A stretch of DNA of 64,000 nt, from contig JAJGOT010000275.1 in the NCBI GenBank assembly GCA_022457155.1, positions 998,001-1,062,000 of the forward strand, in the 5' to 3' direction. Of the stretch, positions 36,588-47,640 are shown piece by piece (within the stretch, counting starts at the first letter, position 1; each line of letters begins with the position of its first letter). Origin of the DNA: Cladopsammia gracilis. Its lineage: Eukaryota; Cnidaria; Anthozoa; Scleractinia; Dendrophylliidae. The notes under the pieces were generated by a model. The model ran no database searches, was not told the origin of the DNA, and was given only the letters and a program-made list of their open reading frames with translations. Made by a program: the position numbers and the translations under genes.

Positions 36588-36846
36588 TACTTTCCCGGGG
36601 GGTACTCCCCCAAAATACCTATACGGGTATGTGCCGCCCAATCGGGTCGTGATTTTGGGACTCCTGATCTAGAACGGGGTATCCATTCTAGAGACATTTC
36701 CTAGAACGAGGTATAATATTTCGAAATGCATGAAAGCATCAGATTATCAGAAGCCATTTTTCTAGAATGGGGTATTAAAAATTGACCTATTTCTAGAACA
36801 GGGTGACATTTTGAGTGCAAATTCTTTCTTAAACGGAGTCCCCCCC
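36588..36846 (+). repeat. Repeat with TCTAGAACGGGGTAT units
   Basis: Begins TTTCCCGGGGGGTACTCCCC and contains four imperfect TCTAGAAYGGGGTA units, ending in a C run. Probably an interspersed repeat. Confidence 0.55.
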
Positions 36847-37366
36847 TACTTATCAAGCAAATAATTATGATTTTGTTCTTACATTTTAGTTATTGCTTTA
36901 ACCTTCAGTAAGTCTTTAAACATTCCCTCATACAGTCTTCAGTTACACACACACCATAACAGAGATTTGAGACTGCTACTACTACAAACTACTAATACTA
37001 TTTTGGGCACACTTGCATGCAGTTGATGACCCTCTGCATGCTAGTCAGATTTTACATCTGCAACAATTTGCAGCTCTCAGCTGGTAAAGCCAGTGTCATT
37101 ACCCCCACTGGTATGAATGTAATGACCAGCCTTTAGATCTTTGAGACCAGTTCTCATCATATTGCACTTCTCCTGGTGGAGAATTGTGCCATGTCTGCCA
37201 TCCCAAGGCTGTTCAGTTGAGTGTTGGCTGCTTCAATTGTGCCCTCTGCCCAGCTTTTCAGACCCATCACCTCACATTCTTTCTCTATCCTCTTCCAGAT
37301 GCAAAACTTGCATGGATAAGCAGTTGAAAATGTGTCCAAATGAACATAAGGCCTATCCATGGAAAT

Positions 37367-37372
37367 TTTATT
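37367..37372 (-). terminator. Poly(A) signal of ABHD14-like gene 1
   Basis: Minus-strand AATAAA about 80 bp downstream of the stop codon of the minus-strand hydrolase gene. Confidence 0.5.
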
Positions 37373-37450
37373 ACAAGACTAGATTATGGTCCAAACAGTC
37401 TGTGCACAGCCTCAGATGCACTTAAAAGTGCATTTTACATAAGTGAGACC

Positions 37451-38233
37451 TCATGCTTCGTTCAACTTGTCAAGGAACTCTACCACTTTTTTGTGGAATT
37501 CTTCAGGGTTGTCAAGGTAACATGGATGATTGGCACCTTCCATCATGAAAACTTCGCTGCCAGGGATCTCTTTCATTCTGTCAACGTACTGTTTAAAACC
37601 CATGTCATTCTCACCATAAACTATTAAGGTGGGAAGATCAAGTCCTTTCAGATCTGCCCCACTGTATTTGGCTACTGCAGAGGGGGCAATTGGAATAAAC
37701 CCTCGTAAATCCTTACTGTGTTTTTCGTCCATTACAAACGGCAACGCATACGAACCGCTCATAGATGGAGCCACAAGTACCGGCCGATCTAAATTCAGTT
37801 TCTTTATTAACTCGGATAGAAACTGAATTTTTCCATCTTCTTCAGGCTGTTCCTTTGCTGTCGTGGATCCGTGCTTCGGTAAATCCACTGCGATAACTGT
37901 GTATCTGTTGGAGCTCAAAGCCGCCAATGTTCCGATTTCTTGCCAATTGTCCGACGTGAATCTAGCCCCATGCAACAGTAATACTGCATATTTTGAGTTT
38001 TCAGGTACAATCTCGCGATAAAATATCCCTTTGTCGACGCCATCCCACTCGAGATATTTCTCCTGCACATTTTCATCTTTCGTGTGAATATTTTTATTCG
38101 CCGTGACTCCAGAGCTAGCCCGCCAGTTCTTCCAGACAGAGGAATAGAAAAATAACACAGCCAAAACTACAACTGACAGCAAAGCGATGAGAACCTTCCA
38201 TTTGACCGTCACGTTCAAAGCCAAATTCGCCAT
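37451..38233 (-). CDS. ABHD14-like alpha/beta hydrolase, intronless, 260 aa
   Basis: Single open frame from ATG at 38233 to the stop at 37451. Residues 13-32 form a hydrophobic N-terminal anchor (VLIALLSVVVLAVLFFY), as in ABHD14A rather than soluble ABHD14B. The hydrolase core follows: oxyanion-region LLLHGARFTSDNWQ, VIAVDLPKHG, nucleophile elbow APSMSGSYALPF (Ser157, with the unusual xPSxSG pattern of the ABHD14 group instead of GxSxG), Asp210 in VYGEND and His236 in GANHPCYLD. The triad is therefore complete. ABHD14B acts as a serine hydrolase with reported protein-lysine deacetylase activity; the substrate here is unknown. It is head-to-head with a second 260-aa paralogue 493 bp away. AATAAA lies on the minus strand at 37372-37367, about 80 bp past the stop. 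Confidence 0.9.
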   Translation of the reverse strand: MANLALNVTVKWKVLIALLSVVVLAVLFFYSSVWKNWRASSGVTANKNIHTKDENVQEKYLEWDGVDKGIFYREIVPENSKYAVLLLHGARFTSDNWQEIGTLAALSSNRYTVIAVDLPKHGSTTAKEQPEEDGKIQFLSELIKKLNLDRPVLVAPSMSGSYALPFVMDEKHSKDLRGFIPIAPSAVAKYSGADLKGLDLPTLIVYGENDMGFKQYVDRMKEIPGSEVFMMEGANHPCYLDNPEEFHKKVVEFLDKLNEA

Positions 38234-38726
38234 CTTGTTTACCCTAAACTCTTGTGTCCAAAATGGACCGGGGGCTGTGGGTGGAGCATGTACAGGGAAA
38301 ACTGACGGGGGAGGAACGACTTTTTTACCCGGTAAAATGATTTTAAGATTGGCAACCGGAAGTTATCATTTACATATGATTTTATTTTTAATTCACGTTT
38401 TTTTCCCTTCTTGTATCGTAATTTATTTTCTTTTTCTGGAAGATTTACAAGCTCCGTCAGAATTTTAAGTAGCCCCTACCACCCCCCCCCCCCCCCCCCG
38501 GCGGCTTCACCCAAATGTTTCCAATGGTAATTTACCAGTTCTATAAAACATTTCTCAGCATTTCATTTCACCACTTTGAATTAAACTCAAAGACAAATTT
38601 ATAAAATTTATAAAATTTAAATTAACCAGTTGCTTAGCAAAAGATGTTGCAGAATGATTTTTGACCAATCAAATCACGCGTTTTATCCAAGCAGTGAAGG
38701 TCGCTGGGAATAATGTTTGGTGCGTT
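38234..38726. promoter_or_regulatory. Divergent promoter region of the ABHD14-like pair
   Basis: 493 bp between the start codons of the two divergent hydrolase genes. It contains a run of C from about 38481 to 38499 followed by GGCGG, and a direct AAATTTATAAAATTTAAATT repeat near 38596-38625. No TATA or initiator could be assigned with confidence. Confidence 0.5.
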
Positions 38727-39509
38727 ATGTCGAGCATTCTTCTTCTCCCAGTAGCTGCGAAATCCACGGATTACATGAAAGTGAGACGCATTTTACCCCT
38801 TACAATAAACTGGAGAGTAATTATCGGTATTTCTTTGGCCTTAGCTGTTATTTTACTGTACTATCTGTTGTCGTCGGGTGGAATGGAGTCGCGTGAGTAC
38901 CTCGCATGGGAAGGAGAAGCGGACGGGCTTTATTATCGAAGAGAAAGCCCCTCAGATGGAGGGCGTTTTCCCGTCTTGTTCCTTCATGGTCAAGCTTTCT
39001 CCTCGCAAACCTGGGATGATCTCGGCACTTTGAAGTTCCTGCGTTCGAAAAATTACGACGTCGTAGCTATAGATTTGCCTGGTTATGTAAAATCAAAGGA
39101 GTTTGCGAATATCCCGAAGACGTCTGAAGAACGTGCGAAGTTCCTAAACAAGGTCATCGAGAAACTTCATATCGAGCGACCTGTAATCGTTTCACCTTCC
39201 ATGAGTGGTTCGTATTCGTTGCCATTCGTTTTTCAAGGTGATCAAGGGCGAAATCTGAGGGGATTTGTTCCTGTAGCTCCAGTGGCTACCGATAATTACA
39301 CTGAAGATGATTATAAAAGTCTTGATTTGTCCACCCTTATCGTTTACGGTGAAAACGACGAAACCCTGGGACTTTCTTCCTTGCGAAGGCTGAGAAATAT
39401 TCCTGGTAGCCTCATACATATGATGAAAGGTGCTGGACATGCCTGTTACATGAAGAACACCGATGAATTTCATGAGAACTTAGAGAAGTTTCTCAGCAAG
39501 TTAGAGTGA
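38727..39509 (+). CDS. ABHD14-like alpha/beta hydrolase paralogue, intronless, 260 aa
   Basis: ATG at 38727 is the first ATG in the frame and gives 260 aa, the same length as the divergent neighbour; an ATG at 38775 (MKVRRILP) is an alternative. Residues 31-48 are a membrane anchor (VIIGISLALAVILLYYLL). The core keeps FLHGQAFSSQTWDDLGTL, VVAIDLPGY, the nucleophile elbow SPSMSGSYSLPF (Ser158), Asp211 in VYGENDE and His238 in GAGHACYM, so the triad is complete. The central block is closer to vertebrate ABHD14B wording (VSPSMSG, GFVPVAP, MKGAGH) than the neighbour's. The shared length, anchor and order point to a local inverted duplication. A luminal or extracytoplasmic orientation is possible but not shown. 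Confidence 0.9.
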   Translation: MSSILLLPVAAKSTDYMKVRRILPLTINWRVIIGISLALAVILLYYLLSSGGMESREYLAWEGEADGLYYRRESPSDGGRFPVLFLHGQAFSSQTWDDLGTLKFLRSKNYDVVAIDLPGYVKSKEFANIPKTSEERAKFLNKVIEKLHIERPVIVSPSMSGSYSLPFVFQGDQGRNLRGFVPVAPVATDNYTEDDYKSLDLSTLIVYGENDETLGLSSLRRLRNIPGSLIHMMKGAGHACYMKNTDEFHENLEKFLSKLE

Positions 39510-39883
39510 CAACTATGATAGATTATTAATTAAGCTTTGCTATTATTTAATAATATATTATCAGAATAATTAACAATAATATATTGGATGAGGGTTGAGC
39601 ATTTGTGTGGATAACCAACAGAGGCCTTGATAATTCTCGCTATCATGCGAAAACCTAATCCAATGATAAATTGTTTCATTAGACATTTAAAGCACTAATT
39701 CGTCGTTTCAGGCGCGTTTGCGTGATGTCGCCTGCGTGTAAAAATTTGACGATCTGCAGACACATCTGCATGCATAAATCCCACTGTCTAGATATGACGT
39801 CACAATCTGATGTGCTCTCAGCTAATGAGAATAGAGATGGTGAGCAGAATGTATAATAACAGATGTTTGTTTTTACCCTATAA

Positions 39884-41179
39884 GGGACCGTTCATTATTT
39901 ATGGGAGGGGGGGGGGGGGATGGGTGAGAAAATGGGGGGACCTGAAATTTTAGCCACTGCAAAAGGGGGGGTCCTGGGGAAATTTTTTTGTTATGGAGGG
40001 GGGTCTTGAAATTTTAAACAGATGATGTCTTAAATAAAAAAGCAAAAACATAACTACAGTGTACCAATAAGAGCGGGGCACCCCAAATTTCATGGCTGAA
40101 AGAGCACAGCCTTGCACAGTATTTTGGTGCAGTCATGGAGCATGATTTATAATTTTAATTTCTTTATTTGGTACTGCCATAATTGTACACGACATTACTT
40201 AAAGTTTTAACCCACCATTAAACATATTACTGGATTGTAACAGTATTAAACTGGAGGGTTTTAGTGATTGACGTTCAAAGTATTAATTAGTATTTGTAAC
40301 CCTAGCCAAAGGAATTTTCCTTATCTGCTACGTGGACATTAAGTTGAAGAACTGTTAGTAGTATCTTGTAGTTATCAGTTCGTCTTTTGTCATCCTTGTA
40401 AGTGAGTCAACCCACCCATGTGCACCACTCCCGGTTTCTGGGTTGCTCAGTAGCAGTGGTTTTGTGTATTGCAATAAATCTTTATGTAGCCCAGCTGAGT
40501 CTTGGTTGTGATAGTAATAAACAACTATTAAAGTCTTAACTCTAGTTCTTCAAATGCACAGTGGACCAAGTGACTGAATTGCTTCGAAAAAGAAAACCAC
40601 ACAATGAGTCAAAATGCCATAAGTTGTAATAACTATTTATTAATAAATTTACTGAAAATTATTCTAAACTTTTTCCCATTTCCTGTTACAACATGTTATG
40701 GTTTTGTTGCTCAATGTCTGGTTTATACTACATTATGTCTGGTTTATACAGGTTTATGTCTCCTCCATATCCCCATTCCCATCAAATCCTCATTCCCATC
40801 ATACCCCAGGCCCATCATATCCCAAATTTACACCTATATGCTTAAAACTAAATATGATATTAGCACAGTTTTTAATATCAAGACAGTAATACAGTCACCC
40901 CCAAATTTTCACCTACTTTAGATCTGAAAACCAACACGCTAGCCACTACATTATCGGCCCCCACAAAAATACGGTATGGATACATACAATACGACTTTTA
41001 TTTTATGGAAATCAGATTAATAGTGGAGGGGTGGGGGGGGGGGGTATTGAAATTATTCTCCAACAGAACAGGGGGGACCTGAAAAAATCCAGATTCACTA
41101 AGGGGGGGACATGAAAAAAAATGGAAAATTTGTTAATTTCTCACCCATCCCCCCCCCCCCATAAATAATGAACGGTCCC
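39884..41179. mobile_element. 1296-bp TIR element, TAA duplication
   Basis: GGGACCGTTCATTATTTATG at 39884 is inverted at 41179, followed inward by G (left) and C (right) runs. TAA lies outside each end (39881-39883, 41180-41182), as in PIF/Harbinger-type insertions. No transposase; a tRNA-like fragment (GTAGTGGCTAGCGTG on the minus strand) is at about 40925-40962. Confidence 0.8.
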
Positions 41180-41769
41180 TAAAATGGTTATGGTATAAGT
41201 CACCAAGGAGCTGATTTTTCAGCCATAGGAGTTTTGGTTTGATGACATCCTAACTCAGACACTTACCTTTGGTTCTGAGAGTGTCTGCTTACCAGAGATT
41301 TGACTGTATCTCCACTCAAAAAATCCCCCCCCCCAACCCCTCCTCCCCTCCCCTTTAACAGTAAAGCCAAAGTACGATGCCAAAATGGAACGTTAAATGC
41401 AGATATATATTGCTTTCCTATGTTGTTACTGAAGCAACCACCCAAAATGCAAAACCAGGTGGTTGCTTACTGTAAATGCTCCATTAAGCCTTCCTCTCTG
41501 TTAACCCCTCTCTCTAACAAGCTTTGAGCTTCAAGTTTTTAATAAGCCCTCTTCCCACCCCCCTCCCCGCGCAAAACCACGGAAGACACAGCCACTTAGG
41601 TCGGGTTATATTCTTGATCTCAACATTTCCAACTTCCAATTTCATGTGATAGTTTAAAAACTTTCTTATCAAGTTCTGTTTTCAGTATATTATAATGATA
41701 TAGTTTTTTACCTCAATAATCGCACCATGCCTTCCTGGAACAACAAGTCCAACTTAAGTTTTAAATAAG

Positions 41770-41791
41770 CCCCCCCCCCCCCCCCCCCCCC
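41770..41791 (+). repeat. Poly-C run
   Basis: About 22 C, preceded by TTTTAAATAAG; a similar TTTTAAG + C-run occurs at about 10105-10128. Confidence 0.9.
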
Positions 41792-41943
41792 ATTTAAAAT
41801 TCTTCATTAATTTTATCCTTTACAGATTTTATCCTTTACAGAATTAAAATTATTCACAAAATAAAGCTAGTTGAATCACCACTCTGCAGGTTTTGTAAGG
41901 AGTATGAAGAGTCCTTGAGCATTTGCTATACCACTAAAGTTTA

Positions 41944-42035
41944 AGCCTGTTCCAGGCTCTCAGATAGTGGGGGCGAGGGAAAAATGTTGGTCGTTTTTTC
42001 GCTCGCCCCCACTCTTTGAGAGCCTGGAACAGGCT
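41944..42035. repeat. 92-bp hairpin element
   Basis: AGCCTGTTCCAGGCTCTCA then GTGGGGGCGAG pairs with the complementary right half, leaving a loop of about 25 bp. Confidence 0.8.
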
Positions 42036-42596
42036 ACACTAAAGTAAGTAAATCACCTTTATTAATGTGGTCTAATACACTTAGCAAGCATGTTTAAGAC
42101 TTTCAACTTTCATGAGTAACCAATTGGATTAATACAGTTTTTGATAATATTACTGCACAGTTTAGCATAACAGATATCTTGTTTGGTCATACTGGAATAA
42201 TAGGAAAGAAGATTTATTCATAAATTGTATCATTTTGTTAGGCAAGCAACCATAAATATTTGTGTAGATCTAATAAATTGTTCCAATCTTGAGTTACTGA
42301 TAGCCAAAAAAATACTGTATGTGCAAGTTACATCATCTAAGAAGAAAGAATTGCAAGATCAAAAAATAAACTATTTAACTACCATAAAAAATGGGAGAGA
42401 CTTATTTACTTATAGGCCGGTTCTTACTAGGGCTCTTAAGTGCACTTGGTACATACTTGTAGTATGAACTCCTTTCTGAAAGTGTTTTCTTAGTCTGACT
42501 TACGTTTCAATACAAGCACTCATCTGATCTATTTACATGTTTTAATCTCTTTGTAAAATGTATCGGAGGTAAAAACTAATATCAGCTGAATGTAAC

Positions 42597-43043
42597 TAAC
42601 AAGAGGCTCCAAGCAGCCTTTACTCATGCGCATGCGTAAGAAAATTTTATGATATATTTTAAACATGATAAGAAGATGTCCGACCTGGAGATAAGTTACA
42701 TACTTTCATTCAGTCATCGTTCCTGCAAACCACGTTGTTTACTATTGAATGTTTTGGAAATGAAGGCTGTACCACAATGAAGCCAGTGATTCTTCTAAGT
42801 CTTATATATACCAAACGTGAGCATAGTAACGTATGTTGGGTTGTAGGAGATGCTCGTGACACGTAAGTAACGCTCTTTTACCGGAAGTGACAGTAGCCAG
42901 AAGTCACTAAACAGGAAGTGCACATTTTAAAATATGCGTGCATAAATTTGCATGCAAAATCGTGACAAAAAATAAAAATAATGAAAATAATAACAAGAAA
43001 AACGGAGCCAAAACATTACCTCATGCCGCTTCGCGCATGAGTA
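42597..43043 (+). repeat. Family B interspersed repeat, copy 3
   Basis: Same head, middle and hairpin tail as the copies at 2608 and 3198, 39 kb away and in the same orientation, with a single tail unit. Confidence 0.7.
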
Positions 43044-43049
43044 AAATGT

Positions 43050-44300
43050 TTAATAACCTGCAGCAGCTTGTTTCCTATAAGCTTTATATTTCCCTTCTTT
43101 TTCAATCGACTTAGCGTTTTACTCATATCATACTTGAGTCCTGCAACTTTGTTTGTCAAGTTAATCAACTATGTACCATTTGCTCAGAAGTAATTTGTAT
43201 CTAAACATGAATGCTGTGCGCAGGCATGCCTGAAAATTTATTATCTCGTCTTTCCAAAGTAGACATCAAGTCTACTTTTTCAAGTGCTATAATGGCGCCA
43301 TGACAACTCCGAAACATTGAGCAATATATTTTTTTTTAATTTTTGAATGAAAAGAGAGTTGGACAATAACTGACTTTCAAGTTGGTGCTTGTAAGGCTTC
43401 AGGTGGCTAATGAAGGAATGAAGAAGGTAAGTACGTTATAACCTGTAGTTTTTTTGTTTCTTATACATATGGAAGGGACCACACCCATTTAGTAACCAAC
43501 ATACACATTACTTTTTGTACCTAGATTATAATAATTTATTTTCTATTAAGTTATTTTAAAGTGTCCACAATTAGGTAACTGTAACCAGAATACTTTGACA
43601 CTGGCATAAAGTTGTCATTTAATGATATTATGAAATAATATTTAATAATATTTAAATAATATTAAATAATAATATGAAATTTTGTGTATTATCTTCCATT
43701 TCTGTAGTCTCCTACAAAGCCGTTATTAGGGCTCGTCAAGCAACAGACTACCTTCTGTTATGCGGTGTAAGATGATTGAAACATCTGATTCTTTGGAGAA
43801 AATCAGCAAGTTACATGTGACTTCAAACGAAAGCTGCAGTAAAAACCCGCATTATAGAACCTTGTGGATTAAGAACCTGTAGACTAAAACTGTGGCATTT
43901 AGACCCCCTGTCCCATTATAAAACAACCTGTTGAGCCTAAAAGTTGAAACAGGTTCTTTTATTGGAAAATCAGATTAGTTTAGTTTTAATGTAGTGTATA
44001 ATTGGGCATAAAGAACCTAAAATCAATCAGGGCATAGATCAGCATGTGTATTTACTTAGAATGTGGTCTTAAGCTTACTTTTAAGAAATTTAATTATATG
44101 TTTCTTATACATAAGGAACTGGGACCACACCCATACAGAATAAATGTTCAGCTGGACCAGCAGCAAGTACCTTTTCCTCTTAAGAATTAAGAAAATGAGA
44201 AGCTATTTCAGAACCTAGTTCACAGAAGACACCAAACATACAAGAACCTTTTTAGGATAACTTGGGAAAAATTAAGGTTCTTATACATTAGTTTTTACTG
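43050..44300 (+). other. Intergenic stretch before G-alpha gene
   Basis: Contains two related segments (TTCTTATACATATGGAAGGG near 43459, TTCTTATACATAAGGAACTG near 44102), otherwise nothing supported. Confidence 0.4.
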
Positions 44301-44306
44301 CACTGA

Positions 44307-44476
44307 GCAGGGGCGGATCCAGGATCTTGAAATGGGGGGTGAAATTTTAAATGCAATAGAACCAAAGCCTGGTTGAGGTGTTTGAGGTCAGTGCATCAGA
44401 AAGAAAGGGTCTCAGAAAAGGGGGGGGGGGGGGGGGGGAAATTCACCCATTTCACCCCCCCTGGATCAGCCCCTGC
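44307..44476. repeat. 170-bp MITE, TGA on both sides
   Basis: GCAGGGGCGGATCCAGGAT is inverted at the right end (CTGGATCAGCCCCTGC); TGA flanks at 44304-44306 and 44477-44479; the centre has a G run. Confidence 0.75.
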
Positions 44477-44538
44477 TGAGAAGTATTTACCTGTGGTGCT
44501 GTTTGTTACACTGTAGAAGGTGTCTAAAATTTGACCAT

Positions 44539-45612
44539 TCAAAAGCAAACAGTACATTTCAAGTTATTTGCAATTATTGTGTCAGTAACTACATCAAATA
44601 TAAAATTGACATTCCTCATGTCTGTTGCACATGTAAGATGAATATATATTTGTTTATCCACATTCAAGTTCTTTGCCTCAAATTGTCTTCTAATATAAAG
44701 GGATGCATCCTCAAATGTATTGGGGCCCGAATACTCTGGAAAACATATCGTGAGTGGTGAAGTAAGAAGTTTTTCTTCAAATAAATCTTTTTTGTTGAGA
44801 AAGAGTATAACTGTTGTTTCAACAAACCATCTGTTGTTGATTATTGACTCAAACAAATTTAAACTCTCTTCCATTTGGTTTGTTGTTTCATCCTCTTGCA
44901 ACGTCAAGTCATACGCATTTAATGAAACACAGTATATTATAGTGTTTACATCGTCAAAACAATGAAACCATTTTTTACGCTCAGACCTTTTGAGAAGCTC
45001 GACACTCACGTCAAACAATTTGAAATGAAATCCCCTGAAATCAAATTGTACCTCAACAATGCCTGTTGTTTTAACTCCTGTTCTCAAAAGATCTTGTTCT
45101 GTTGGCTCATAACCAGGGGTTCCAATTCTATCAAGTGAATCTAAATAGTATCTCGCTGAATCGTTTAGTTGATATTCTCTAGATCTTCGGAAACATTGCA
45201 TTATACCAGCGTCTGCCCACAAGCGCTTCATTGCCACTGTTAACTCGGGCGTGAAAGGTTCTTGATCATTCGCCCCGGCTACTACATCAAATACCATTTT
45301 CGCATCCACCAGTCTCTCCTCTGTTTCGAAGTCGATTCGCAGTTTGTCCATGGCTCGAATGATAGTCAGCAGAGAGTATATTGAATTTCTAAAAACGACT
45401 GGCTTGTACTGACTATATTCCTCGTCAGAAAAGCCGTTGTCGTGGATGATTCTGAGTTGCTTTACTATGGTGCTTTTTCCAGATTCTTCTGCGCCGAGCA
45501 GCAACACCTTGACTTCGCATTCCGCGCGATCACTATCCATTTTTAACTGTTCGTCGATGGCTTTGCTCCGTGCAATGGCTGCAGTTTCTTCTCCGCTCAA
45601 TATGCAACCCAT
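44539..45612 (-). CDS. Divergent G-alpha i/o-like subunit, intronless, 357 aa, catalytic residues lost
   Basis: Open frame from the first ATG (45612). MGCILS gives Gly2 for myristoylation and Cys3 for palmitoylation. Clear Gi/o-type landmarks: [15 protein letters not shown]-loop (40-48), [32 protein letters not shown] (switch I), [16 protein letters not shown] (switch II), [12 protein letters not shown] and HLTCATD. Against G-alpha-i1: Gly42 is Glu, the switch-I arginine finger (Arg178) is Gly179, and switch-II GGQ is replaced by six residues (SVELLK), losing Gly203 and catalytic Gln204; all three positions are known to be needed for GTP hydrolysis or switching. NKKD and TCAT guanine-contact motifs remain. 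The C-terminus NNLKCTVCF lacks the Cys at position -4 that pertussis toxin modifies. Lack of introns suggests a retrocopy. The otherwise intact frame argues against a dead pseudogene. Nucleotide cycling is predicted to be abnormal. Confidence 0.92.
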   Translation of the reverse strand: MGCILSGEETAAIARSKAIDEQLKMDSDRAECEVKVLLLGAEESGKSTIVKQLRIIHDNGFSDEEYSQYKPVVFRNSIYSLLTIIRAMDKLRIDFETEERLVDAKMVFDVVAGANDQEPFTPELTVAMKRLWADAGIMQCFRRSREYQLNDSARYYLDSLDRIGTPGYEPTEQDLLRTGVKTTGIVEVQFDFRGFHFKLFDVSVELLKRSERKKWFHCFDDVNTIIYCVSLNAYDLTLQEDETTNQMEESLNLFESIINNRWFVETTVILFLNKKDLFEEKLLTSPLTICFPEYSGPNTFEDASLYIRRQFEAKNLNVDKQIYIHLTCATDMRNVNFIFDVVTDTIIANNLKCTVCF

Positions 45613-45856
45613 TTTGGGAGAAGGCCTAGACAACTAGGTCTTTGACGTCCAAATAACGTGTTCTGCGAGACCAACTACTGAGCCATTAATTAACCCTTGA
45701 TTGGGCATCGAACAGGCATTGAAGAGGGTAAATCCTCTTGGCGGCCATTCTCGTCGCCAGGGTTCCACGGTTTTATTAAACCGCCTACCAAACAGAGTGA
45801 GGGCACTGGTGACGAGAAACATGACATTTTCGAGTTCAGCGCGTTTTGTTGGCCTA

Positions 45857-47003
45857 ACGTAAAAAAGTAGACGTTGCGAGACAGCAATACGACAGAAACT
45901 GAAAAAGTCGGTAGGGTTGCAACCGTGGACAGCTGTTTCGTTCTCCTTGTAACTCGTCAACACGGTGTAGCAAACTAAATGACGCCTGCAAGAATGCTAG
46001 CGCAAATAGATTACACAATGGCCCGTTCACCATATCAGGCTTCGACAGGTTCCGTACTTTGTATCCACTTGTCAACGGTTGCAACCCTACTTTAACCGCT
46101 GTGGCTATATGGCCGGTAACCGGTCAAGGTTTTCAAAACACTAAATGGCCGGCAGTTCTATATTCTCAGTAAATTTCTCAAAATCGAAAAATTCCAGCTA
46201 ATCTAAACTATCATATGTCGATTTAGAAAGGTCAAGCGATCCTGAAATGCTTTATAGATCTCAAGTCTAGTGTTTGGTTTACACTGGGCTCAGAAGACGA
46301 AACCATGTTTTGTGACAGAACTTTTTTCAGCTCGACTGCCGGTCAAGGTTTTCAAAACACTAAATGGCTGGCAGTTCTATTTTTTCAGTAAATTTCTCAA
46401 AATCGAAAAAATCCAGCCATTCTGAACTATCATATGTCGTGATCCTGATCAAACGAAACCCCCGACGAAACCATGTTTTTGCAGTCGAGCTGAAAAAAGT
46501 TCCAAGTGTCACAAAATATGGTTTCGTCTGGCTGAGCCCAGCGTAAACCAAACACTAGACTTGTGATCTAAAAAGCATTTCAGGATCGCTTGACTTTTTT
46601 AAATCGACATATGATAGTTTAAATTAGCCGGGATTTTTCGATTTTGTGAAATTTACTGAAAATATAGAACTGCCGGCCATTTAGTGTTTTGAAAACCTTG
46701 ACCGGCAGTAGAGCTGAAAAAAGTTTAAGTGTCACAAAACATGGTTTCGTCTTCTGAGCCCAGCGTAAACTAAACCCTAAACTTGAGATCTATAAAGCAT
46801 TTCAGGATCGCTTGACTTTTCTAAATCGACATATGATAGTTTAGATTAGCTGGAATTTTTCCATTTTGTGAAATTTACTGAGAATATAGAACTGCCGGCC
46901 ATTTAGTGTTTTCAACACCTTGACCGGTTACCGGTCATATAGCCACAGCGTACTTTAACAGTTTCTGTCGTATTGGTGTCTCGCAACGTCTACTTTTTTA
47001 CGT
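45857..47003. mobile_element. Outer foldback element upstream of G-alpha
   Basis: ACGTAAAAAAGTAGACGTTG at the left is inverted at 47003, and the arms continue (GAGACA, ATACGACAGAAACTG, TAGGGTTGCAACCGT). Without the inner element it is about 285 bp. It begins 245 bp upstream of the G-alpha start codon. Confidence 0.75.
46097..46950. mobile_element. Inner 854-bp foldback, 9-bp target duplication
   Basis: CGCTGTGGCTATATGGCCGG is inverted at 46950; the body is four ~210-bp units arranged two forward and two reverse (AAACACTAAATGG, ATCATATGTCG, GGTTTCGTC words). TACTTTAAC lies on both sides (46088-46096, 46951-46959), inserted in the right arm of the outer element. Confidence 0.85.
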
Positions 47004-47640
47004 AGTCAGATCAGCCCTTGTAGTTTATTGTATTGCTTGTTCATTTTTGGGCTGATCATAAACTAACTATGGGCTGATTAGGTCTCTTGCAAATCCTACA
47101 TATCACGTTAGCAGCATTATCGTTTGCGGTCCTTTACAGATTTTACTCAGTTTTGTTTCTGAAAATTCAGTCAAGCCCAGTTTTGTTTTCGAAGGGATAA
47201 AAATGTCGTTTTGAATAGGAAATAAAATCGCCTAGGATTTTCGGAAAGGAGAAAGCAGCTACCAAATTCTGGGGATAGGCTGATTTCTTTCGCTAAACCT
47301 TTCTGTAACTGAAAAATTCAGTAAAAGATCCGAAAATATCAATCGTATTAGCTTCACACAGTCTACTTATGGAAAAACAATACGACGCCAATTCTCGGTA
47401 GGTACATTTACCAATAATTCTTAGCGCACAAAAACCTTAACAACGTTCATAAAAATGTAAAGAAAAGTTATAAAATCTTCAAACCTGGTCTACACATTGT
47501 CCTTAGTACTGGAACAAATATTGTAAAAATTTGGCTTTCTTTGTGCCTTATGTGCTGTGTTAGGTCCGCAAGGTATTGTGGTAAAATGAACAGCCGCCAT
47601 CTTTTTCCCTACGGTGGATTCCATCTCGTGACCCTGATGA

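Noticed and set aside
45634..46084. Minus-strand frames of 65-109 aa upstream of the G-alpha gene
   Set aside because: They fall on foldback arms and have stops between them and MGC; not an N-terminal extension of the G-alpha.
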